A stretch of 5,037 bases of DNA from an uncultured Synergistales bacterium (GTDB taxonomy: Bacteria; Synergistota; Synergistia; Synergistales; Aminobacteriaceae): positions 1-5,037 of the forward strand of contig CAJOED010000113.1 of NCBI GenBank assembly GCA_905233335.1, in the 5' to 3' direction. Below the pieces are notes generated by a model. That model was not told where the DNA came from. It searched no databases and saw nothing but the letters and a program-made list of their open reading frames with translations. Both the position numbers and the translations under genes were made by a program. Below are positions 1 to 5,037 of this stretch, one piece after another; positions within the stretch are counted from its first letter, which is position 1; each line of letters starts with the position of its first letter.

Positions 1-1
1 G

Positions 2-880
2 TGTGATTTCTCATCACGTAATGAGGGGATAATGCACGCGTGCGGACATGACGTACACATGACGGGTGCACTAGGTGCGGCAATGATACTCTCAAGGCAT
101 AAAGACGAGTTATGCGGCTCTGTTACGTTTCTCTTTCAGCCCGATGAAGAAGGTGAAGGCGGTGCACAGAGAATGATTGACGCGGGAGCAGTTAGTGATG
201 TCGATGCTGTTTTCGGTGCGCATGTTGACCCTGCATTACCGGCCGGGACTGTCGGCATAAAGTATGGGAATTTCTACGCGGCATCAGCAACATGGAAGGT
301 GAACATCATCGGGAAATCTGCACACGGAGCCCAGCGCGATAAAGGCATTGACGCTATCGAGGCGGCTTCTCATGTTGTGCCGGAAATCCTGAAAATTTCG
401 GGCGGGGTCGTCAGTGCCGGGACTTTCCACGCGGGAACAGCAAATAACATATTGGCCGGAAAAGCAGAACTCACCGGAATAATCCGCACTTACGGAATAA
501 CTGAACGCTCCCGAATGTGCAGAGAGTTAGCGAGCGTGTGTGAAGGAGTTGCGGCCAAGTTCGGGGCAAAGTGTGAGTGCGAAATCACTGATTCATGTCC
601 CGGAATAGTCAACGATAACGATAAACTGACACGACTCGTTGAGGACACAGCGCGTGATGTTCTCGGCAATGAGAAAGTCATAGTGATAGAGAAGCCGTTG
701 TTCATCAGCGAGGATTTCGGGTGCTTCATTATGGCGCGTACAGGGTGTTTCTATCACATCGGGGCAGGGTGTGAATATCCCCTTCACAGCGATAAATTTC
801 TGCCAAAAGATGACGCGATAATTACGGCTTCAGCACTTCATGCGGGAGCTGTCATGAGATACAACACAGCAGGAGAGTAA
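2..880 (+). CDS. M20D-family metallo-amidohydrolase, 5' end cut by window edge
   Basis: Zinc-dependent hydrolase that removes an acyl group from an N-acyl amino acid or related amide, probably cytoplasmic. The frame is open from base 2, and residues before the ATG at 32 (SRNEGI) match the family just before its HACGHD motif. That ATG is therefore internal and about 100 N-terminal residues lie outside the window; family length is about 380-400. Counting from the Met at base 32, expected metal ligands are Cys4 and His6 (HACGHDVH), Glu39/Glu40 (PDEEGEGG), His64 (GAHVDP) and His252 (PLHSDKF). SAHGA (96-100), the lid segment FHAGTANNI (132-140) and SEDFG (226-230) are also typical. The next real gene is an aspartokinase, which makes N-acetyl-diaminopimelate deacetylase a reasonable guess, but hippurate- or other N-acyl-amino-acid-hydrolase activity is equally possible. 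Family assignment is firm; substrate is not. The 3' end is duplicated downstream. Confidence 0.93.
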   Translation, partial: CDFSSRNEGIMHACGHDVHMTGALGAAMILSRHKDELCGSVTFLFQPDEEGEGGAQRMIDAGAVSDVDAVFGAHVDPALPAGTVGIKYGNFYAASATWKVNIIGKSAHGAQRDKGIDAIEAASHVVPEILKISGGVVSAGTFHAGTANNILAGKAELTGIIRTYGITERSRMCRELASVCEGVAAKFGAKCECEITDSCPGIVNDNDKLTRLVEDTARDVLGNEKVIVIEKPLFISEDFGCFIMARTGCFYHIGAGCEYPLHSDKFLPKDDAIITASALHAGAVMRYNTAGE

Positions 881-969
881 TTATCATGTCGGCGCGGGGT
901 GTGAACATAACGCAAGAGCTAACACCTTCAGGGTCATGCGGAAGCTGTCATGAGATAAAGAGTGAGTAA
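881..969 (+). pseudogene. Copy 1 of amidohydrolase 3' fragment, frameshifted
   Basis: This 89-bp unit reads YHVGAGCEHNA from base 882, matching YHIGAGCEY of the parent gene without the 11-codon segment. It then loses frame in the middle, although the DNA again matches the parent at gctgtcatgagata (943-956). It is 8 bp shorter than the other two copies and the most rearranged. The segment corresponding to the parent's final NTAGE codons has decayed to aagagtgag, so this copy lacks a good AGGAG. Confidence 0.8.
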
Positions 970-1066
970 TTATTGTGTCGGCGCGGAGTGTGAATATAAC
1001 GCAATAACTACGGCCTCAATAGTTCATGCAGGAGCTGTCATGAGATACAACGCAGCAGGAGAATAA
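970..1066 (+). pseudogene. Copy 2 of amidohydrolase 3' fragment, sense largely retained
   Basis: This 97-bp unit, read from base 971, gives YCVGAECEY, then NAITTASIVHAGAVMRYN and AAGE followed by TAA at 1064-1066. That is the parent C-terminus with the 11 residues PLHSDKFLPKD removed precisely and a few substitutions. It has no start codon positioned to make a useful protein, and the metal-binding His of the parent tail falls in the missing segment. It is a gene fragment, not a gene. Confidence 0.82.
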
Positions 1067-1129
1067 TTATTGTGTCAGCGCATGGTGTGAATACAACGCA
1101 ATAATTACAGCCTCAATAGTTCATGCAGG

Positions 1130-1135
1130 TATAAT
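1130..1135 (+). promoter_or_regulatory. Possible -10 element ahead of the first aspartokinase
   Basis: A perfect TATAAT occurs in repeat copy 3, where the other copies and the parent gene have unrelated bases. Initiation about 7 bases downstream would give a short leader containing the AGGAG at 1154-1158 and the TTG at 1170. I find no convincing -35 hexamer at 16-19 bp upstream and no extended -10 TG. This is a weak candidate; read-through from the amidohydrolase gene is the alternative, since no terminator separates them. Confidence 0.25.
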
Positions 1136-1153
1136 CATCAAATACAACACAGC

Positions 1154-1158
1154 AGGAG
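1154..1158 (+). promoter_or_regulatory. Ribosome binding site fixing a TTG start
   Basis: AGGAG lies 11 bases before TTG at 1170. The codon just upstream in frame (1167-1169) is TAA, so TTG is the first possible initiator. The next in-frame Met is about residue 54, beyond the essential KFGGSS motif. This site is the NTAGE codons of repeat copy 3, so it derives from former coding sequence. Confidence 0.75.
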
Positions 1159-1169
1159 AGTAATAATAA

Positions 1170-2489
1170 TTGAGTAAAATAATCGTCGCAAAATTCGGAG
1201 GAAGTTCACTGGCAGACGCTTCACAGATACGCAAGGCCGCAGAAATCATCAAGTCTAATCCAGAACGCAGATATATAGTCGTCTCTGCACCGGGCAAAAG
1301 ATCAGTTGATGACATAAAGATTACTGACATGCTCTACACGCTTCACAAAAAGTTCATGTCCCACGAAGACTTTTCAGAAACGCTCGCAAACATCAGAGAA
1401 CGTTATGCCGAAATCGTGAGGGAGCTGAATATAGATTTTGATGTGTCATCAGAAATTCATGAGATAGCAGAAAATCTTTCTGACAGCCCCGATTACCCCG
1501 CAAGCAGAGGTGAATACATCAACGCAAAAATCATCGCGAAATTCTTGGGTTTCCCATTCGTCGACGCAAAAGACGGAATATTCTTCAACGAGAACGGTAC
1601 ACTCAACGAGTCCGAAACATTCTACACTTTCGGCGAAATCCTGAAAGGCTGTGAGTATGCTGTGATACCGGGCTTTTACGGTACAGGTCATGACGGCAGG
1701 ATCAAGACATTTTCGCGCGGAGGCTCCGACGTTACCGGGTCAATAGCAGCTCGTTCGGTGAATGCTGACTTGTACGAGAACTGGACGGACGTAAGCGGCA
1801 TGTTGAGCGCGGATCCCCGTATCGTGAAAGCCCCGCGAGTTATCGACTGCATCACGTACACGGAACTGCGCGAATTGAGCTACATGGGCGCAAGTGTCCT
1901 TCATGAGGACGCTGTGTTCCCGGTGCGAAAAGCAGGGATACCCATCAACATACGCAACACCAACAGGCCGGGCGACAACGGCACATACATATCTGCTGAC
2001 ATTTCCGCAGGAGTGAAGCGTTCTGCTGTTACGGGCATTGCAGGCCGCAAGGGCTTCTGTAGTATCAGGGTCGAGAAGTCCATGATGAACGGTGAGACGG
2101 GATTCGGCGCAAAGCTCCTGTACATTTTCGCGAAAAACAACGTACCTTTTGAGCACTGTCCGACGGGTATAGACACTATTTCGGTCGTCGTGAACTACCA
2201 GACTTTCGAGGCACACAGAGAGAGCATTCTCCGCGAGATAAAGAACACTCTTGATCCCGACTACATAACGATAGAGAAAAATCTTGCGTGCATTGCTGTA
2301 GTGGGTCAGGGTATGGCCGGCGTTCGTGGAATGGCAGCGAGGGTATTCACGGCACTTTCTGGGGCTGGAGTGAACGTCCGCATGATAGATCAGGGGAGCG
2401 ATGAACTTAATATTATCGTCGGAGTTGATGAGTCAGATTACGAAACATCAATTAATGCACTGTATAATAATATGATAATTCAGCATTGA
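1170..2489 (+). CDS. Aspartokinase, YclM/ThrD-like, with C-terminal ACT domains
   Basis: Phosphorylates L-aspartate with ATP to give aspartyl-4-phosphate, the first committed step toward diaminopimelate/lysine, threonine and methionine; cytoplasmic. The 439-residue protein has an amino-acid-kinase domain (about 1-285) with K8-FGGSS, SAPG (39-42), SRGE with Glu115, SRGGSDVTGS (182-191) and WTDVSG (205-210) followed by SADPRIV. The C-terminal part holds two ACT regions: GFCSIRVEKSMMNGETGFG (295-313) through EHCPTGIDTISVVV, and ACIAVVGQGMAGVRGM (373-388) through MIDQGSDELNI (405-415). The GASVLHEDAVFP and INIRNTN segments are as in Bacillus-type AKIII rather than E. coli LysC. All main catalytic motifs are present, so it should be active and feedback-controlled, but the effector (Lys, Thr or both) cannot be read from sequence. 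It starts at TTG and is followed 15 bp later by a paralogue, so the two are probably co-transcribed. No lysine riboswitch is visible upstream. Confidence 0.95.
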   Translation: MSKIIVAKFGGSSLADASQIRKAAEIIKSNPERRYIVVSAPGKRSVDDIKITDMLYTLHKKFMSHEDFSETLANIRERYAEIVRELNIDFDVSSEIHEIAENLSDSPDYPASRGEYINAKIIAKFLGFPFVDAKDGIFFNENGTLNESETFYTFGEILKGCEYAVIPGFYGTGHDGRIKTFSRGGSDVTGSIAARSVNADLYENWTDVSGMLSADPRIVKAPRVIDCITYTELRELSYMGASVLHEDAVFPVRKAGIPINIRNTNRPGDNGTYISADISAGVKRSAVTGIAGRKGFCSIRVEKSMMNGETGFGAKLLYIFAKNNVPFEHCPTGIDTISVVVNYQTFEAHRESILREIKNTLDPDYITIEKNLACIAVVGQGMAGVRGMAARVFTALSGAGVNVRMIDQGSDELNIIVGVDESDYETSINALYNNMIIQH

Positions 2490-2495
2490 AGGAAG
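2490..2495 (+). promoter_or_regulatory. Ribosome binding site of second aspartokinase
   Basis: AGGAAG begins next to the stop codon of the first aspartokinase and lies 9-11 bases before ATG at 2505. The 15-bp gap has no room for a promoter or terminator, which supports a two-gene operon. Confidence 0.7.
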
Positions 2496-2504
2496 TGAAT
2501 AATT

Positions 2505-3827
2505 ATGAGCAGTCTCATCGTATCAAAATTCGGAGGCTTCTCACTCGCTAATGCCGAAAGGGTCAGGACTACAGCAGACATCATCAAGTCAGATCCTTCA
2601 CGGCGTTATGTCGTAATATCAGCACCCGGCAGCCGTTCAGGGGACAACACAAGAATAACTGACCTGCTTTATATATGTCATGCAAGATACTCGAACAAAG
2701 AGGACTTCATGGAAATTCTCAAGCTGATAGAGGAACGTTACAGGGCAATCATTGACGGCTTGGGAATGGATTTCAATCTTGAGCCGGAAATTGCTGACAT
2801 CAAGAAGAGTTTATTTTTCGGCAAAAACAATGAGCACATCGTGAGCCGCGGCGAATACATAATGGCAAAAATCATGTCGGCCTATATGGGCTGGGAATTT
2901 GTCGACGCTTCACGCATGATATTCTTCAACAGGGACGGAACACTCAATGAGGAGAGGACTTTTGCGGCTGTTTCTGACACCCTGAAGGGCAAAGAACGCG
3001 CTGTAATTCCCGGCTTCTACGGGACTATACCGGGCGGGGATATTAAGACGTTTGCTCGCGGCGGAGGAGATACTACCGGGGCAATAATAGCTCGTGCTGT
3101 GAAGGCTGATTTATACGAGAAGTGGGCGGAAGCTACTGAAGTGTTCAGTGCTGACCCCGCAATCGTGAAAGACCCCGAAATCGTGCGCAACATCACATAT
3201 GCCGAACTCCGTGAACTGACATACATGGGCATAAAGATAGTCTATGAGGACGTAACGCTGCTCCTGAAAGATACGGGCATTCCGATTCGTGTTCATAACA
3301 TTCACCACCCTGATGATATAGGCACGCTGATAACGGACGAGCTTCCTGAAGGCATAAAGCGCGACGTTGCTGCATGTATCGCTGGAAGGCGTAACTACAA
3401 AGTCATACGCATCGAGAAATTCGGCCTGAACAAAACTTACGGCGTGGGTGAAAAAGTATGGGGTATATTCGCCCGGCACGGCATATCCTGCGAGCACTAT
3501 ATATCCGGCATCTATAACTTTGCTATCGTCGTGAAGAGTCCCATGTTCGACCTGAAACGTGCGGAAATTGTCCGGGAAATTCAGAACGCAATCAACCCTG
3601 AAAGCGTTACTGTCGAGCGGGATCTGTCGTTGATCGCGATAATAGGCAAGGGCATGGGCACGGTGAAGGGAATGTTTGCGCGTGTGTTCGATGCCATAGC
3701 CGCGAGAAACATAAAAGTACGAATGATTAACCAGGGAGCTGATGACCTGAATATAATTTTGGGCGTGTACGATGAGGATTTTGATGAGACAGTCCGGGCA
3801 TTGTACGACGCTATGATTATGAAGTAG
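2505..3827 (+). CDS. Aspartokinase paralogue with altered active-site motifs
   Basis: A 440-residue paralogue of the preceding aspartokinase, collinear with it and sharing very roughly half its residues by eye (36 of the first 60). Conserved parts include K8-FGG, SAPG (39-42), ITDLLY, SRGE (Glu117), FYGT, RGG.DTTGA (185-193), MGIK (241-244) and the ACT2 segment MINQGADDLNI. Positions normally fixed in active enzymes have changed: KFGGSS is KFGGFS (Phe12), RGGSD is RGGGD (Gly188), WTDVSG is WAEATE (207-212), and SADPRIV is SADPAIV (Ala219). WTD normally contacts the nucleotide, so ATP binding is probably weakened. In ACT1, GFG is GVG (313-315) and GID is GIY (Tyr337), so effector sensing may differ as well. 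The frame is fully open with no sign of decay, suggesting selection for some role, perhaps as a non-catalytic or regulatory partner of the first enzyme. Low-activity or altered-specificity kinase is the alternative. Fold is certain; activity is doubtful. Confidence 0.9.
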   Translation: MSSLIVSKFGGFSLANAERVRTTADIIKSDPSRRYVVISAPGSRSGDNTRITDLLYICHARYSNKEDFMEILKLIEERYRAIIDGLGMDFNLEPEIADIKKSLFFGKNNEHIVSRGEYIMAKIMSAYMGWEFVDASRMIFFNRDGTLNEERTFAAVSDTLKGKERAVIPGFYGTIPGGDIKTFARGGGDTTGAIIARAVKADLYEKWAEATEVFSADPAIVKDPEIVRNITYAELRELTYMGIKIVYEDVTLLLKDTGIPIRVHNIHHPDDIGTLITDELPEGIKRDVAACIAGRRNYKVIRIEKFGLNKTYGVGEKVWGIFARHGISCEHYISGIYNFAIVVKSPMFDLKRAEIVREIQNAINPESVTVERDLSLIAIIGKGMGTVKGMFARVFDAIAARNIKVRMINQGADDLNIILGVYDEDFDETVRALYDAMIMK

Positions 3828-3830
3828 TGA

Positions 3831-3877
3831 ATAGTGGTGGGCGGCTATAATTACTTGCTGCTCACTATAATTTTTTT
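3831..3877 (+). terminator. Rho-independent terminator after the aspartokinase pair
   Basis: Starting 3 bases after the stop codon, 3831-3845 pairs with 3857-3868: ATAGTG with CACTAT, then GGGCGGC with GCTGCT using two G-U pairs and small bulges. The loop is 11 bases (3846-3856). Seven Ts follow at 3871-3877. The stem is imperfect but placement and T-run are typical, so the aspartokinase transcript probably ends here. Confidence 0.75.
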
Positions 3878-3887
3878 ATGAAGGAGC

Positions 3888-3916
3888 TTGATTTTATGAT
3901 GATTTTTGTGTATAAT
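3888..3916 (+). promoter_or_regulatory. Sigma70-type promoter for the MBOAT gene
   Basis: TTGATT (3888-3893) and a perfect TATAAT (3911-3916) are separated by 17 bp. Initiation would be expected near 3923, giving a leader of about 70 bases to the ATG at 3992. It lies just after a terminator and before a gene with a strong ribosome binding site, as expected for a new transcription unit. The predicted start falls inside the heptamer repeat. Confidence 0.65.
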
Positions 3917-3947
3917 CGCACATCGCACATCGCACATCGCACATCGC
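3916..3947 (+). repeat. Heptamer tandem repeat, GCACATC x4 plus partial
   Basis: Four perfect GCACATC units occupy 3918-3945, flanked by partial units (TC before, GC after), for 32 bases with period 7. The array overlaps the last base of the predicted -10 hexamer and covers the predicted transcription start and first transcribed bases. Perfect short repeats of this type can change copy number by slippage, which here would alter the start region and leader but not a reading frame. Confidence 0.95.
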
Positions 3948-3978
3948 CTTGATTATTCTCTTCTGACAGTTCACGAGC

Positions 3979-3985
3979 AGGAGGG
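3979..3985 (+). promoter_or_regulatory. Strong ribosome binding site deciding between two ATGs
   Basis: AGGAGGG precedes the adjacent codons ATG (3989) and ATG (3992). The gap is 3 bases to the first and 6 to the second. The second is better spaced and gives the family-typical N-terminus MSFNSYEF, so 3992 is preferred; 3989 would add one Met. Confidence 0.8.
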
Positions 3986-3991
3986 CGCATG

Positions 3992-5037
3992 ATGTCCTTC
4001 AACTCGTACGAATTTATTTTTGTGTTCCTTCCCATTGTACTCGTAATATTCTTCACACTCCCAAGAAAATTTGCGTTATCGTGGCTGATACTGTCATCGA
4101 TATTCTTTTACGGCTTCATGGACTGGCGGTATGTCCCGCTGTTATTGCTTTCAGTGTGCGTGAATTACTTTGTCGGCAAAATGATAGAGAGCACGTCCGC
4201 GAAAAAATTATGGCTGTATTCCGTGATTGCGTTCAATTTCGGGGTGCTGTGCCTGTTCAAGTGTCGTGGAGTTCTGCCGCCGGGAATATCATTCTACACG
4301 TTCACACAGACAGCATACATTATTGATGTCTACAGGAACACCGTAAAATCTCCATCACTGCTTGAGTATTCCGGGTACGTTATGTTTTTCCCGCACATAA
4401 CTTCAGGCCCTATCACCGACAGCAAAAAATTTCTCCCTGCAATCAATGAGATGTTCACACCGAATTATGAGAACATAGCGCGGGGCATAACGTTATTTGT
4501 GCTGGGAATGTTCAAGAAAGTGTGCATTGCCGATATGATAGCCCGTGATGTTAATACTATGTTCATGAACGCGGGAATACTGACATTCTTTGAGGCATGG
4601 ACGGCGGCATTGAGTTACAGCGTGCAGTTGTACTTTGATTTTTCGGGCTACAGCGATATGGCTTTGGGACTTGGCCTGATGCTGAACATGAAGCTCCCGG
4701 AAAATTTTGCTTCCCCGTATAAGTCGACAAGCATAATAGATTTCTGGCGGCGTTGGCATATGAGCTTGGGTGCGTGGATCAAGAACTATCTGTATATACC
4801 TTTGGGCGGGAGTCGTGAAGGTGATTTCAGGAGGACGCGCAACGTAATTCTGTGTATGCTGTTCGTCGGCATATGGCACGGCACCGGGTGGACGTTCGCT
4901 CTTTGGGGTCTTGCGCACGGGATAATGCTCGCGGTCAATCATCAGTGGCGGAGACTCGGCGTGAAAATTCCGGGCGTTCTGTCGTGGGCTGTTACGTTCT
5001 TCTGCGTCGTGGTGTTATGGGTAGTGTTTCGTGCTGA
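3992..5037 (+). CDS. MBOAT-family O-acyltransferase (AlgI/DltB-like), 3' end cut by window edge
   Basis: Multi-pass inner-membrane protein that passes acyl groups, usually acetyl, across the membrane for O-acylation of an exported polymer such as a polysaccharide, peptidoglycan or teichoic acid. The frame is open for 348 codons to the window end (about 460-500 expected). Visible are the N-terminal MSFNSYEFIFVFLPIV, many hydrophobic segments, LPPGISFYTF (95-104), FFPHITSGPI (132-141), QLYFDFSGYSDMALG (212-226), FWRRWHMSLG (251-260, His256), YIPLGGSR and IWHGTGWTF (294-302) with the probable catalytic His296. The last residues, VVFRA, match the family's FRAE region. Between LFK (88-90) and LPPGISF the protein has only about four residues where relatives have some 25 more, which agrees with His296 versus His322 of Pseudomonas AlgI. 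It has its own promoter and leader. An SGNH/AlgJ-type partner may lie downstream, outside the window. Polymer substrate unknown. Confidence 0.93.
   Translation, partial: MSFNSYEFIFVFLPIVLVIFFTLPRKFALSWLILSSIFFYGFMDWRYVPLLLLSVCVNYFVGKMIESTSAKKLWLYSVIAFNFGVLCLFKCRGVLPPGISFYTFTQTAYIIDVYRNTVKSPSLLEYSGYVMFFPHITSGPITDSKKFLPAINEMFTPNYENIARGITLFVLGMFKKVCIADMIARDVNTMFMNAGILTFFEAWTAALSYSVQLYFDFSGYSDMALGLGLMLNMKLPENFASPYKSTSIIDFWRRWHMSLGAWIKNYLYIPLGGSREGDFRRTRNVILCMLFVGIWHGTGWTFALWGLAHGIMLAVNHQWRRLGVKIPGVLSWAVTFFCVVVLWVVFRA

Larger units (their letters stand above)
881..1163 (+). repeat. Three degenerate tandem copies of the amidohydrolase gene's 3' end
   Basis: The 289 bases between the amidohydrolase stop and the next start codon are almost wholly three head-to-tail units of 89, 97 and 97 bp. 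Each resembles the last part of the amidohydrolase gene (751-880) from the codons for YHIGAGCEY to the stop. Copies 2 and 3 lack exactly 33 bp (779-811 of the gene, the 11 codons PLHSDKFLPKD). Copies 2 and 3 differ at 16 of 97 positions by my count, about 83% identical. The units fall in different reading frames, so they do not extend the gene. No transposase, terminal inverted repeat or spacer structure is present. They look like slipped or unequal-exchange duplications that have since drifted. Confidence 0.9.
1067..1163 (+). pseudogene. Copy 3 of amidohydrolase 3' fragment, next to aspartokinase start
   Basis: This 97-bp unit, read from base 1068, gives YCVSAWCEYNAIITASIVHA, then GIIIKYNTAGE and TAA at 1161-1163. 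It has the same 33-bp deletion as copy 2. It differs most from copy 2 at 1130-1141, where gagctgtcatgag-like sequence has become TATAAT plus flanking changes. Its final codons (AGGAGAG before TAA) lie just upstream of the aspartokinase start and serve as that gene's ribosome binding site. Confidence 0.82.

Noticed and set aside
32..34. ATG at 32 as the start of the amidohydrolase
   Set aside because: The frame is open upstream to base 2 and those residues match the family just before HACGHD; starting here would remove about 100 residues.
886..969. 27-codon ORF with SD AGGAG and ATG in repeat copy 1, containing CGSCH, which looks like a haem c CXXCH site
   Set aside because: It arises from the decayed repeat read out of the parent frame, has no signal peptide, and the CXXCH is most likely chance.
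973..1000. Possible promoter TTGTGT-N16-TATAAC in repeat copy 2
   Set aside because: The -35 matches the consensus at only three positions and the hexamers come from coding-derived repeat sequence.
881..1163. CRISPR-like or insertion-sequence origin of the repeats
   Set aside because: Units are directly abutting at 89-97 bp with no unique spacers, no terminal inverted repeats and no transposase; they match the adjacent gene's own 3' end.
1740..2216. Long open frame on the - strand (158 codons) within the first aspartokinase, and similar ones at 3111-3497 and 4493-4942
   Set aside because: All lie opposite well-recognised genes, show no family motifs, and have compositions expected of antisense translation of those genes.
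3846..3871. Two further TATAAT hexamers at 3846-3851 and 3866-3871
   Set aside because: Both fall within the terminator hairpin and loop and lack a -35 hexamer at proper distance.
4081..4326. Plus-strand frame of 81 codons and another at 4852-5037
   Set aside because: Both overlap the MBOAT gene in a different frame. The MBOAT frame is continuous from 3989 to the window end with conserved motifs throughout.

Overview
The window holds four protein-coding genes, all on the + strand, two of them cut by the window edges. From left to right they are the 3' three-quarters of an M20D-type metallo-amidohydrolase; a roughly 290-bp non-coding stretch built from three decayed tandem copies of that gene's own 3' end; two adjacent full-length aspartokinase genes 15 bp apart; a rho-independent terminator; a sigma70-type promoter followed at once by a heptamer tandem repeat; and the 5' part of an AlgI/DltB-like MBOAT O-acyltransferase. 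No rRNA, tRNA, CRISPR array, transposase or phage gene is visible.

The organism cannot be named from this sequence. Base composition looks intermediate, isoleucine ATA codons are common in all four genes, ribosome binding sites are purine-rich (AGGAG type), and the aspartokinases resemble the Bacillus YclM (ThrD) class more than Escherichia coli LysC. That fits a bacterium such as a Clostridia or Synergistota member, but this is a weak inference. Codon style looks the same across the genes, so there is no clear sign of recent transfer.

Functionally, the aspartokinase pair suggests the entry to the aspartate pathway (diaminopimelate/lysine, threonine, methionine). The upstream M20D enzyme could be an N-acetyl-diaminopimelate deacetylase, which would place it in the same pathway, but M20D enzymes have many substrates and this is only a context argument. 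The two aspartokinases are clear paralogues. The first keeps the kinase motifs. The second is full length and open but has changed several of the most conserved active-site positions while keeping the fold and both ACT-like regions. It may be a regulatory or pseudo-kinase partner of the first. The MBOAT gene has its own promoter behind a terminator and is probably a separate transcription unit for O-acylation of a surface polymer.

The most unusual features are the self-derived repeat array between the amidohydrolase and the first aspartokinase, which now supplies that gene's ribosome binding site; the degenerate second aspartokinase; the heptamer repeat at the predicted transcription start of the MBOAT gene; and a roughly 25-residue gap in the MBOAT protein relative to its family.
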